From Chthoniobacterales bacterium (lineage in GTDB: Bacteria > Verrucomicrobiota > Verrucomicrobiia > Chthoniobacterales > JACTMZ01), in the NCBI GenBank assembly GCA_014879535.1, contig JACSRX010000086.1, positions 1 to 43,663 on the forward strand: 43,663 bases of DNA, given 5' to 3'. The number at the start of each line of letters is the position of its first letter. Within the stretch, counting starts at the first letter, position 1. The position numbers and the translations under genes were made by a program. Positions 17,501-24,383 of this stretch are shown here, piece by piece. Below the pieces are notes generated by a model, which saw only the letters and a list, made by a program, of their open reading frames with translations, had not been told where the DNA came from and did no database searches.

Positions 17501-19217
17501 ACTCCTCCATGGCCTGGCGGAAAACCGGCTCGGTGCGCACCAGTTCCCGGCCCATCCCCCACCACTGCGGCCCCTGCCCGCTCATCACGTAGCCCACGCG
17601 CAACGGATGCTCAGGCTGCGGGGTGAACGATGCAACCAGCGCGGGGTTGGACTCGCCCGCGGTGAAACCCTCGAGCAATGCCGCCAGTTCATCCGCGGAC
17701 GACACGGCGGCCGTCAGACGATACGCGTGATGGTTGCGCCGGGCGCCGAGTGTGTGCACCAAGTCGGGAAGCAGGGATCCGTCCCCGGCATCCTGTTTCC
17801 GGAGCCAGGCGGCGAGATTTGCGGCGGATGACTTGAGGGACTCCTCCGATCGCGCCGAGAGGACAACCGGCCACGCCCGCAGGGCCGGAGATTCCGCAAG
17901 GGGCGCCGCCGAAATCGGCACCGGCGGGGGCTCGGCGACGATCACATGGGCATTCGCCCCGCCGAATCCGAACGAGTTCACGCCCGCAACGCGGATGTTG
18001 CCGCCCGTCTCGGGGAACGATTCGATCCGTGACGGCACGCGCAGGCGCCATGCGTCGAAATCGATGTGCGGATTCGGTTTCTCGAAATGCAGGCTGGCGG
18101 GGATGCGACCGTGTGAAACGACAAGCGCCGCTTTGATCAGGCCCGCGATGCCGGCCGCGGTCTCAAGATGCCCGAGGTTGGACTTCACCGAGCCGATGAG
18201 CAGGGGACGGTCGGGAAGACGGTCCGCGCAGAGGGCACGCGCCAAGGCATGGGCCTCGATCGGGTCCCCCACGGCGGTTCCCGTGCCGTGCGCCTCGACA
18301 TAACCCACATCCCCCGGGACCACCCCCGCATCCGCGCAGGCATCGAGGACAAGGCGCGCCTGGGCCTCCTCACCCGGGAGCATGATGCCGTTGGTGTGGC
18401 CATCCTGGTTGACCGCGGTGCCCCGGATCACGGCGTGGATCGGGTCCCCGTCGGCCAGCGCGCGCTCCAGCGGCTTCAGCAGCACCATACCCGCCCCCTC
18501 GCCGCGCACGAACCCGTTGGCGTCCGCATCGAAGGCACGGCATCGGCCGTCCGGCGAAAGCATCGAGGCCTGTGAAAACCCGATGAAACCCTCGGGCGTG
18601 ATCATCACGGTCACCCCGCCGGCAAGCGCCATTCCGCAGCGTCCCTTGCGCAGGTGCTCGCACGCGACGTGAACGGCGGTGAGGGCCGACGAACACGCGG
18701 TATCCATCGCGATGCTCGGCCCGGTGAGGTTGAGGCAGTAGGAAATGCGGTTGGCCGCAATGCTGTGCGCGTTGCCGGTCGGCGAATGCTGGCTGATCCC
18801 CGCGCGGTCGGAGGCCCCGCCCTGGATGTTCTGGTAGTCGGTGTGGGAAATGCCGGCGAAAACCCCGATGTCCGAGCCGTTGGCGGCGTCGAGCACCACA
18901 CCGGCATCCTCGATCGCCTCCCACGCTGTCTCGAGGAGCAGGCGCTGCTGGGGGTCGATGTAAGGTGCCTCGCGCGGTGAGATGCCGAAAAATTGGGGGT
19001 CGAAAAGATCGATGCCCCCGAGGAACCCCCCGTGCCGGGCCATCGACTTCCCAGGCAGTCCCGGAACCGGATCGTAAAAGCGGCTGATGTTCCAGCGGTC
19101 CGGCGGGATCTCCACAACCGCATCACCGCCTTCGAGGAGGAAGTTCCAAAAATCCCCGGCGTTGTTCAGGGAGCCGGGGAAGCGGCAACCGATTCCTATG
19201 ATGGCGATGTGGTCCAT
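11541..19217 (-). CDS. reducing type I polyketide synthase, KS-AT-DH-MT-ER-KR-ACP
   Basis: One complete, fully reducing module of 2558 residues, starting at the KS (MDHIAIIGIG). KS (1-425) has Cys175 in DTACSS, His310 in EAHGTGT and His350 in SNLGH. AT (about 541-835) has GHSVGE (Ser633); HPFH (734-737) resembles the malonyl-type HAFH. DH (about 903-1175) has His931 in HRVDSHIVFP (Gly to Ser at 935) and Asp1096 in HPVLLDGALH. C-methyltransferase (about 1230-1580) has SAM loop LEVGAGTG (1405-1412). ER (about 1815-2127) has the NADPH loop near GAGGVGMA. KR (about 2150-2330) has GGFGGFG, Tyr2299 and Asn2303, and an IDD motif suggesting B-type. ACP has Ser2463 in LDSL, followed by an acidic tail (2505-2558). 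No loading or thioesterase domain is present, so iterative use is likely. First gene of the operon; no Shine-Dalgarno. Confidence 0.96.
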   Translation of the reverse strand: MDHIAIIGIGCRFPGSLNNAGDFWNFLLEGGDAVVEIPPDRWNISRFYDPVPGLPGKSMARHGGFLGGIDLFDPQFFGISPREAPYIDPQQRLLLETAWEAIEDAGVVLDAANGSDIGVFAGISHTDYQNIQGGASDRAGISQHSPTGNAHSIAANRISYCLNLTGPSIAMDTACSSALTAVHVACEHLRKGRCGMALAGGVTVMITPEGFIGFSQASMLSPDGRCRAFDADANGFVRGEGAGMVLLKPLERALADGDPIHAVIRGTAVNQDGHTNGIMLPGEEAQARLVLDACADAGVVPGDVGYVEAHGTGTAVGDPIEAHALARALCADRLPDRPLLIGSVKSNLGHLETAAGIAGLIKAALVVSHGRIPASLHFEKPNPHIDFDAWRLRVPSRIESFPETGGNIRVAGVNSFGFGGANAHVIVAEPPPVPISAAPLAESPALRAWPVVLSARSEESLKSSAANLAAWLRKQDAGDGSLLPDLVHTLGARRNHHAYRLTAAVSSADELAALLEGFTAGESNPALVASFTPQPEHPLRVGYVMSGQGPQWWGMGRELVRTEPVFRQAMEECAEAMAPHARFSLLEELARDEETTRLAETEIGQPAIFAMQIALAKLWESWGVTPSAITGHSVGEIAAACVAGILPLEEAARIIVVRARAMQDCGRHVGAMLAVGLDEEKAADLIARHDPSASIAAFNGPNSLTIAGLRTSLEPMAAELEASGVFNRFVRVQHPFHHALMQPAADFLEASLAGLEPREGSVPFFSTVTGALCPGTDCTPAYWARGIRQPVRFLSAVQSMASHGVDVWLEISAHPALAVSIQECLAAAGLKAPVVSSTRREREQGAAMDAALELHRLGVALDFKGITPSRRILVLPSYPWNKARWWHESSEMRASRLAPGGRGLLDARLPRSVPSWTSRLDERQLAYLRDHRVDSHIVFPAAAFVEMALEAGVEIFEKRPFVIEDFEIRKPLILPDPASSLLLEIAWDPVERTFTIKSRVEPSQAWSLHVAGSLRGERVETAFEGARWPGPDDRMVPEDIDEHYELKQDRGLRYGPEFRPAREIHAAEGESSGVVSLSEASAVRAGEYALHPVLLDGALHVFSAGARRLEVRGGRLKLPVRFSRIVFLRSPGASSLVHARVLQCNDEMTEGRIGIYDASGAPCVLVDGFRAVAMSSMRRAGSSTGDGRDLVYHVDWERRPASGPLAPVEPLPLGVLHDAATAALNGVLGLRGRDRLEQVMREQDAFAAAQIAAGLRNMGLDPSPNNGTFSADSLGVKPAMGEIFSRLMAGLRGQGLLVNEAGGWRPTAAFSVKTEGAPEILREFLARYPGHQGEALLCAATGAEFGRIMRGEKDAVQVIFAGAGADHLEQFYGDGLFASHWVTAISAAVRKAASALPDGRGLRILEVGAGTGALASYILPVIERGVHKYVFSDVSTGFFLPAQQKLAAFPEVEYRTFDLDRNPEDQGFESGTFDIIVGTNVLHAACDIRAALGRLHRLLVPGGTLMFMDVASPRLWTESIFGLTSGWWSLTDRDLRPEHPLLAREKWEEVLRGCGFAETSSLPGLRSPDGEEGQMGILARKAWIAGEPSGGVPADAPIEASWVIFADGRGLGDALADEVRRHGARCRIVRAGGSFALPEDDACTVRSGDPEDWGRLVQEWLQDAPPQRFVYLWPLDLDGGDPVADPRLGTDAFLHLAHALDAFAPTGKYRFDLVTRAAQPVGRGSRPVDPAAGAVLGFFRVFLTEHPTAACRALDLPAGSTDVRMLWDELLRAEPEREVARRGEARYVQRFTRGLSVAESPLGPSVPLRLESRERGSLDSLRFLPFDLPECGPGELLIQVRAAALNFRDVLKALGLYPAESPDARMFGDEVAGEVVAVGPGVDHVKLGDHVFGLAAFGLATHTLARACDVLPVPAGMTSEEAATVPVVFMTAWHSLANVARLRPGEKVLIHSGAGGVGMAAIQIARHLGAEVIASAGSPGKRSLLRMLGVEHVVDSRRGDFAERVMEVTGGRGVDAVVNALAGEAIPMGLSCLADFGRFIEIGKRDIYQNSKLPLWHLRRNASFHVVAMDAVFAGDGELTRQLLAEVTGLMVQGALTPLPYRSFPAYRADAAFRLMAAGKHTGKVLLAFSEAFQAASAESPDAPFEVDPEATYLITGGFGGFGKVLARWLSGRGARHLVLSGRQGAASPGAEEFLGELASAGTEVLAVRGDAGRPGDVDEVFGAIRSSGRPLKGVFHLAMVIDDAPLSALTPERMDSVIGPKARGAWLLHRKTEGMDLDAFVMFSSASSVFGNPGQGNYAAANAFLDSLAHHRCASGLPALAVNWGVLGGDGYVARNEKVAEYLARQGTLALDPKEVVSLLETFLAAKTPQVAALRADWGKWRQAFRGLHDSPFHERIFASEVDADEGVSQSGDWRVRIDSAAPEERLDVIVRALQDVVGSVLRVKPESLRPDQPLTDLGLDSLMGVEIENLIESSICVTLPPASLMRARTIGQIAALINEHLGGDACVEEPQALAATDEEVSIADIDLDALGDAGIVELAGAPAEADPEWSAPAGAS

Positions 19218-19358
19218 GGTCGAGAGTGCAAATTGCCCAGTTGGTTCGTCCGGGAGACGCTCCCACGCCGGGGACGTTGCAGCGCCGGACTGCCATCCTG
19301 CCACGGGACAAACCCCGCACGCAAGAGCACGACAGGATGAGCCGGAACGGCCCCCTGG
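19218..19358. other. 141-base leader between the GH1 gene and the PKS operon
   Basis: Both flanking genes are on the - strand. I find no good -35/-10 pair, no T-tract terminator after the GH1 gene and no Shine-Dalgarno before the PKS ATG. A small perfect inverted repeat GGGAG/CTCCC with a 3-base loop lies near 19250. Either a promoter of a type I do not recognise is here, or the PKS operon is read through from the GH1 gene. Confidence 0.4.
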
Positions 19359-20684
19359 CTATGGTGCCGGATGGAGTTTGATGAACGTCGAGAACCAGCG
19401 GCCCGTCGGCTCAAGAACACGGTTTTTGGTCTTTGGATCGTAGGAAAACAGGCCGAACTGGCCGTGCCAGCCCTCTTTCCACTCGTAGTTGTCCACCAGC
19501 GTCCAGGGGAAGTATCCCCGCACATCAACCCCGGATTCCATGGCACGCCGCATCTGCGCGATGTGTTCGCGGATGTAGCGGATGCGCTTGCGCTCGCTCT
19601 GCGTGCCGAGACCGTTCTCGGAAATGACAACCGGCTTGTTGTAACGCTTGTGCACGGTCATCAGCACGTTGAACAGACCCTCCGGCACGATCTCCCAGCC
19701 GAGTTGGGTGTAATCCGAGGAAAGCTCGCCGTGGCCCCGGCTCAGGAACCGCGTGATGCTCGCATCCTGCGCGTAGTAATAGTTCACCCCGATGATGTCC
19801 ATCGTGTCGGCCACCATGTCCAAGTGGTCGAAGTTCTGCCTCTGCACGATGTTGTAAACAAGCTTCGTCGGATCCTGCAGGCGGTTGCGGCGCCAGTCGG
19901 GAAGCGAATAGATGCCCATGATGACGGCGTCGGGACGCTGCTCCCGAACGATGGCCGCGGCGTCACGGAACATGTCGGCCGACACGCGCATGGCCCGTTT
20001 GTAGGCGAAAGGATGCAGAAGGAGCCCCGGGGGCCAGTGGCCGGCGATCCAGCCGAGCTGGAGGGCCCCATTCGGCTCGTTCTGCGGCACGTAGATGCGC
20101 ACATACGGCTTCATGGCCTTGGCCACGCGCGTCACGTGCTTGCGCCACGCCTCCTGCACGTCGGGATGCAGGAAATTCGAACGGGCCTTGGCTTTGCCGT
20201 CGTAGAGCCAGTCCGGGAAGGTGAAATGCCAGAGGGTGACGACGGGCTCGATCCCGGCGGCGCGGAGGTCCCTGGCCATCCGCACATACTGCGCCAGCGC
20301 GGCCTCGTTGATCACCCCGGGCTTGGGCTCGATGCGCGCCCATTCCACGCCGAAGCGGAAATGGGTCACCCCGAGCTGCTTGAGCGCCGCAAGATCCCGG
20401 TCGAACCGCGACCAGGAGAACACGGCATCATCCCCGCGGATCGGCGCATGGCCCTCCTTGCCGTAGGCATCCCAGTCGGTCTGGAAATACATCGGCGAAT
20501 CCGGAGGAACCCCGCGGTCCTCGTTCTGGTAGCTGGCCGTCGATGTCCCCCACCAGAATTTTTCCTTGGGCAGCGGCTTGGTCACGGCCGGCTCCACGGG
20601 AGCCTTGTAGGGCGCTGGCGGCGTGACGCAGCCCGTGAAGGCGACCGCGACAATGACGAGAAAAATGCGGGAAGCTTGCCACAT
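19359..20684 (-). CDS. glycoside hydrolase family 1 lipoprotein (beta-glycosidase)
   Basis: Predicted retaining beta-glycosidase of family GH1, 441 residues with an N-terminal lipoprotein signal (FTGC, Cys19) and a short Pro/Ala/Lys linker to about residue 40. The catalytic domain starts at KFWWGTSTASYQNE. The acid/base Glu203 is in QNEPNG and the nucleophile Glu356 in ISENGLG. Other GH1 markers are FGVEWARIEP, VTLWHFTFPDW, GVNYYY and the aglycone-side GYFPWTLVDNYEW. Many GH1 enzymes are cytoplasmic, so membrane anchoring is notable. Substrate cannot be read; beta-glucosides or galactosides are typical. Its ATG lies 44 bases from the divergent start at 20729, and the divergent gene's -35 covers its first codons. 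Confidence 0.92.
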   Translation of the reverse strand: MWQASRIFLVIVAVAFTGCVTPPAPYKAPVEPAVTKPLPKEKFWWGTSTASYQNEDRGVPPDSPMYFQTDWDAYGKEGHAPIRGDDAVFSWSRFDRDLAALKQLGVTHFRFGVEWARIEPKPGVINEAALAQYVRMARDLRAAGIEPVVTLWHFTFPDWLYDGKAKARSNFLHPDVQEAWRKHVTRVAKAMKPYVRIYVPQNEPNGALQLGWIAGHWPPGLLLHPFAYKRAMRVSADMFRDAAAIVREQRPDAVIMGIYSLPDWRRNRLQDPTKLVYNIVQRQNFDHLDMVADTMDIIGVNYYYAQDASITRFLSRGHGELSSDYTQLGWEIVPEGLFNVLMTVHKRYNKPVVISENGLGTQSERKRIRYIREHIAQMRRAMESGVDVRGYFPWTLVDNYEWKEGWHGQFGLFSYDPKTKNRVLEPTGRWFSTFIKLHPAP

Positions 20685-20703
20685 GCCGCGGAGCCTATTT
20701 AAT
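20676..20703 (+). promoter_or_regulatory. predicted sigma70-type promoter inside the divergent GH1/hypothetical spacer
   Basis: TTGCCA (20676-20681), 16 bases, then TTTAAT (20698-20703); both boxes match consensus at 5 of 6. The -10 sits on top of the first possible start codon of the downstream gene (20702), which argues for the start at 20729 with a leader of about 19 bases. The -35 lies across the start of the oppositely oriented GH1 gene. The same A/T block reads TAAATA on the - strand, about 12 bases before the GH1 ATG, and could serve that gene too. Confidence 0.5.
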
Positions 20704-20728
20704 GAATGGCGTGCCTGCAACCCGTCAA

Positions 20729-21619
20729 ATGCGCCATCTCGCCGCCTCAGCCCTGATCTTCCTCCTGCTGGGCGCGCCGGCCGGCGCACAGCAACCGGTG
20801 GTCACGGACCAGATCGACCTGCAGGACGGGCGCTCCCTCCGCGGCCTGATCCTCAAGAACACAGCCCAAACCCTCGTCCTCCAGACACCGCAGGGGGAAC
20901 TCAGCATCCCGAAATCCGACATCCGCCGCATCCGCGAGGAGACAGACCGTGATGTCTATGTCGCCGCGGTCACCGGGCGCGGACGCCTTCCCTCATGGCG
21001 GGCCATCGTGCACGACTTCCGTGACCATGAACTCATCTGGCGCCTGCAACTCATCCCGTCCGCAGCCATCACCGAAGGGCCCTTCCGCAACATCCCCTAC
21101 ATGTCCTTCAATGTGAACCAGCGGGGGGTCCTCAACATCTACGGCAACCCGGAGGATCCCGTGGCCATCCAGTTCGCCATCCGCGGCAAACGCGGACGCA
21201 ACGAGCGCATCCAGCAGATGGTGCGGGAATTCCTCGCCGGGCACCTCCACAGCCGACGGGAAATCTCCACCCTGTATTCCCTCTCCCTTCGCGGCGACAA
21301 CAAGGTCGCCGACAATCTCGGCTTCAACATCACGCCCCCCGGCGCCCCCGGTTCCTACGGTGCATGGTCCGTCACGGTCTATGATCCGCGGCGTCTCGAA
21401 GCCGCTCGTGCGAATGAAAAGGCCTACGCCTCCCTCACCCGCCCGTTCGCAACCGTGTTCACCAAGGACGGCTCGGTGCAACCGGACATCCTTCAAGACA
21501 AGGAAAATTGGTTTGCCAAGGTTGTGAACTTCCTGCCAGCGCAGATCCCGAAGATCCGCGGCTTCTACCGCGACAAGGACGGCGTGTTCCACGTCATGCG
21601 CCTCGAGCCCTCCTCGTAG
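20729..21619 (+). CDS. secreted protein of unknown function with an SH3/Sm-like N-terminal domain
   Basis: I do not recognise a named family for the whole protein (296 residues from this start). A signal peptide (LAASALIFLLLGAPAGA) is followed by a small beta domain (about residues 25-72, QIDLQDGRSLRGLILKN, then TPQGELSIPKSDIRRIRE). This is the type of 'expose-to-Lys/Arg' SH3/Sm-like module often found at the start of secreted proteins in Verrucomicrobia and Planctomycetes. The rest (about 80-296) is mixed alpha/beta with no cysteine pairs and no visible catalytic motif. An upstream in-frame ATG at 20702 is rejected because it overlaps the predicted -10 box. It is divergent from the GH1 lipoprotein and converges on the PLD gene with 21 bases between stops. 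Confidence 0.75.
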   Translation: MRHLAASALIFLLLGAPAGAQQPVVTDQIDLQDGRSLRGLILKNTAQTLVLQTPQGELSIPKSDIRRIREETDRDVYVAAVTGRGRLPSWRAIVHDFRDHELIWRLQLIPSAAITEGPFRNIPYMSFNVNQRGVLNIYGNPEDPVAIQFAIRGKRGRNERIQQMVREFLAGHLHSRREISTLYSLSLRGDNKVADNLGFNITPPGAPGSYGAWSVTVYDPRRLEAARANEKAYASLTRPFATVFTKDGSVQPDILQDKENWFAKVVNFLPAQIPKIRGFYRDKDGVFHVMRLEPSS

Positions 21620-21640
21620 GGAAGAACGCACGGCGGGACC

Positions 21641-22816
21641 TCAGAGGTTGCCGTCGAATATCCGCGCCGCCGACTCCGCGGCCTTCTGCCACATCGGACG
21701 CCTGGCCCACTCCTCAAGCCGGATTTCCCGGGCCCCGTGGAGGTCCCTCGCGAACATGCGGCTCATCGCCTCGCCGGTGACGGCATCCGCCACGAGGAGA
21801 TTCAGCTCGTAGTTCCGCGTCATCGAAAGCGGGTCCAGATTGCTTGACCCCACGAGGGCAACCACCCGGTCCGCCACCACGGTCTTGGCGTGGACCATCA
21901 TCCCGCGCCACTCGTGGATCCTCGCCCCCGCGTGAAGAAGGCGCTCGTAGCGGCACCGCGCGGACGCCGCGGCGAAGGGATGGTTGTTGTTGCCCGGCAG
22001 CAGGAATGTCACACGCACACCCCGGCGGGCCGCCGCTTCGAATGCGGCAACAACAGGCTCGGGAGTGACAAGATACGCGTCGGTGATCTCCAGGCTTTCG
22101 CGGGCGTTTTCCGCCAGCCAGAGATAAACCCCCGCCACGTGGTGCGCTCCAGGATAGTCGGCGGCCACCATTCCGCACGGCGCGCCGGGATCGGACGCGG
22201 GCAAAGCCGCCTGCTGCGGCACACGGTCATCCTGCGCCAAGTGCCACATGCTTGTGAAGGCCGCGGCAACGTCGGCGGCCACGGCGCCGCGCACCTGCAA
22301 TGCCGTGTCGCGCCAGTTGCGCCCCCCGTCGGCATGGGACGCCCAGTTGTCGCTGATGCAGAGCCCCCCCACCACCGCTGTGTCTCCGTCAACCACCAGG
22401 GTCTTGCGGTGGTCGCGATGCCTGAGGCGCGACCATGTCCACGGCATCAGCAGCGACACCGGGCGGAACGGGCGTGCCGTCACACCTTCGGCCGCGAGGG
22501 TTCTGGCAATCGAGCCCCCCTTCACCATCATGGTGCCCACAGGATCGTAAAGCACCCGCACCTCCACACCGCGGCGCGCGGCATCCCCCAGGGCGCGGGC
22601 AAAACGCCGCCCGGTCGCGTCGCCCGCAAAAATGAAGTTCTCGAACCAAACGGAACGGGAAGCCGAGCGGATCAACTCCAACATCACCGGGAATGCCTGT
22701 TCGCCATCGCGCAAAATGACCACATCGCTCACCGGTCGCGCCGGCGCCACTGCACGCTGAGACAGGGCGGCAACGGCCCCGGGTTGAAGCAGAGAAGGTT
22801 CGTTGCCGGGGGCCAT
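21641..22816 (-). CDS. phospholipase D family protein, cardiolipin-synthase-like
   Basis: Predicted phosphatidyltransferase or phospholipase of the PLD superfamily, 391 residues. Two HKD motifs are intact: HRKTLVVD (136-143) and HAKTVVAD (309-316), each followed by a VVGG- or VGSSN-type segment, as in bacterial cardiolipin synthases (LVGSSNLDPLSMTRNYELNLLV). The two N-terminal membrane helices of ClsA are missing, so it is closer to ClsB/ClsC-like enzymes. Condensation of two phosphatidylglycerols, or of phosphatidylglycerol with phosphatidylethanolamine, is the usual reaction. Single gene on the - strand, divergent from the protease pair. No Shine-Dalgarno is seen before the ATG. Confidence 0.9.
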   Translation of the reverse strand: MAPGNEPSLLQPGAVAALSQRAVAPARPVSDVVILRDGEQAFPVMLELIRSASRSVWFENFIFAGDATGRRFARALGDAARRGVEVRVLYDPVGTMMVKGGSIARTLAAEGVTARPFRPVSLLMPWTWSRLRHRDHRKTLVVDGDTAVVGGLCISDNWASHADGGRNWRDTALQVRGAVAADVAAAFTSMWHLAQDDRVPQQAALPASDPGAPCGMVAADYPGAHHVAGVYLWLAENARESLEITDAYLVTPEPVVAAFEAAARRGVRVTFLLPGNNNHPFAAASARCRYERLLHAGARIHEWRGMMVHAKTVVADRVVALVGSSNLDPLSMTRNYELNLLVADAVTGEAMSRMFARDLHGAREIRLEEWARRPMWQKAAESAARIFDGNL

Positions 22817-22883
22817 CGGAGGGAGGAATGGGGAAGGATAATCCCCACGCCGCCTTTGGCCAGCCCCGGAGCGGTTTCCCGAT

Positions 22884-22911
22884 TTGCCAAAGCAACCGTG
22901 GCGGCTAATCT
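22884..22911 (+). promoter_or_regulatory. possible sigma70-type promoter for the protease pair
   Basis: TTGCCA (22884-22889), 16 bases, then TAATCT (22906-22911). The -35 matches consensus at 5 of 6 and the -10 keeps the first two and last bases. Transcription would start within a few bases of the ATG at 22921, giving a leaderless mRNA. The remaining divergent spacer (22817-22883) shows only a weak GGGGA/TCCCC inverted repeat. Confidence 0.4.
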
Positions 22912-22920
22912 TTGCGCATC

Positions 22921-24372
22921 ATGCTCCGAATCTGCCGCCTGCTCGCCGTTCTGCTTCTGGCCGCGCCCGCAGCAGGCCTGTGCGCCGCTCCCGGACCGGC
23001 TGCCAGCATGGTGCGAATCAGCACCACATCCCAGCAACCCGACTACGAGGTTCCATGGAACCCCGGCAATGTCGGCGGGGGCGTCGGCGCCGGCTTCGTC
23101 ATCGAGGGAAACCGCATCATGACCAACGCCCACGTGGTCAGCAATGCGACCTTCATCACCGTCGTCAAGGAAGGCGATCCCACGCCGTGGGAAGCCCGCG
23201 TCCTGTATGTGGCGCACGATTGCGACCTCGCGTTGCTCGGAGTTTACGACGAGAGCTTCTTCAAGGGCACCAAACCGCTCGAATTCGGCGGCATCCCTGC
23301 ACTGGAATCAACCGTCAGTGCCTACGGCTACCCGATCGGCGGCGACCGCCTGTCGGTCACCCGCGGGATCGTTTCACGCATCGATTTCCTGCCCTACAGC
23401 CACTCGGAGGTGGACAGCCACCTCGCCATCCAGATTGATGCCGCCATCAACCCCGGCAACAGCGGAGGCCCCGTCATGCAGGATGGCAAGGTGGTCGGTG
23501 TCGCCTTCCAAGGTTACAGCGGCGCAGTCGCCCAGAACGTCGGCTACATGATCCCCACGCCGGTCATCCGCAGGTTCCTTGAAGACGTCAAGGACGGCTC
23601 CTACGACCGCTACATGGACCTCGCCGCAACCTACTATCCCCTCGTCAATCCGGCCGCGCGCGAGGCCTTGGGACTCGACGGGGAACAGGAGGCCGGCGTT
23701 CTCGTCGGAAGCGTCTTCGACGGAGGCGCCGCGGACGGCAAGTTGCAGTCCGGCGATGTGATCCTCTCCGTGGACGGCCACAAGGTCTTCGCGGACGGGA
23801 AGATCGACCTCGACGACGAGCGCATCGAGATGTCCGAGATCTTCGAACGCAAGTTCAAAGGCGACGAGGTGAAACTCGACATCATCCGCAACGGGGAGAA
23901 GCAGCAGGTCACGCTCGTGCTCAACAGGCCGTGGCCATTCTCGATCCAGGCCCGCTCGTATGATACCCGTCCGCGCTTCGTCCTGGTCGGCGGCCTGCTT
24001 TTCCAACCGCTCAACCGCGACTTCATCGACACGCAGAAGAATGTGGACACGCGTCTGCGCTACTTCTTCGATTACTACACGACCGACCACATCTACCGGG
24101 AGCACCCGGAGGTCGTCGTGCTCAGCGATGTGCTCACCGATCAGGTGAACACTTATGTCACCCCGTTCAAGGGGGGGATCGTCAATCGCATCAATGGCAA
24201 ACCCATCCGCAACCTTCAGGACGTTGCCTCGGCCTTCGAGGAACCCGGGGAATTCCACGTCATCGAACTGCTCGGCGAGGGGCGCCCCATCGTCCTCGAC
24301 CGATCCACTCTCAAGGATGCCAGTGCGAGGATCAAGGATCGCTACGGCGTCTCCTCGGACCAGAACCTCTGA
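22921..24372 (+). CDS. secreted Deg/HtrA-type serine protease with PDZ domains
   Basis: Predicted envelope protease, 483 residues. A signal peptide (LLAVLLLAAPAAGLCA) is followed by a trypsin-like domain (about 35-225) with an intact triad: His71 in MTNAHVV, Asp102 in HDCDLALL and Ser181 in NPGNSGGP. A PDZ domain follows (about 235-335, GVLVGSVFDGGAADGKLQSGD). A C-terminal second PDZ-like domain includes VVVLSDVLTDQVN and GGIVNRINGKPIRNLQD. That last domain is the PDZ_3 type known from plant Deg9-like proteases rather than from DegP. A TTG three codons upstream is also in frame; the ATG at 22921 gives the cleaner signal peptide. It is followed after 11 bases by a degenerate paralogue, so the two are probably co-expressed. 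Confidence 0.93.
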   Translation: MLRICRLLAVLLLAAPAAGLCAAPGPAASMVRISTTSQQPDYEVPWNPGNVGGGVGAGFVIEGNRIMTNAHVVSNATFITVVKEGDPTPWEARVLYVAHDCDLALLGVYDESFFKGTKPLEFGGIPALESTVSAYGYPIGGDRLSVTRGIVSRIDFLPYSHSEVDSHLAIQIDAAINPGNSGGPVMQDGKVVGVAFQGYSGAVAQNVGYMIPTPVIRRFLEDVKDGSYDRYMDLAATYYPLVNPAAREALGLDGEQEAGVLVGSVFDGGAADGKLQSGDVILSVDGHKVFADGKIDLDDERIEMSEIFERKFKGDEVKLDIIRNGEKQQVTLVLNRPWPFSIQARSYDTRPRFVLVGGLLFQPLNRDFIDTQKNVDTRLRYFFDYYTTDHIYREHPEVVVLSDVLTDQVNTYVTPFKGGIVNRINGKPIRNLQDVASAFEEPGEFHVIELLGEGRPIVLDRSTLKDASARIKDRYGVSSDQNL

Positions 24373-24383
24373 CTTTCCGCCCG

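Noticed and set aside
11541-19217. PUFA-synthase or enediyne-type PKS
   Set aside because: Only one ACP is present, the AT lies between KS and DH, and a C-methyltransferase and ER are built in; this does not fit either family.
20702-20728. Start of the secreted unknown protein at 20702
   Set aside because: That ATG overlaps the best -10 box, and the later ATG at 20729 gives a standard signal peptide.
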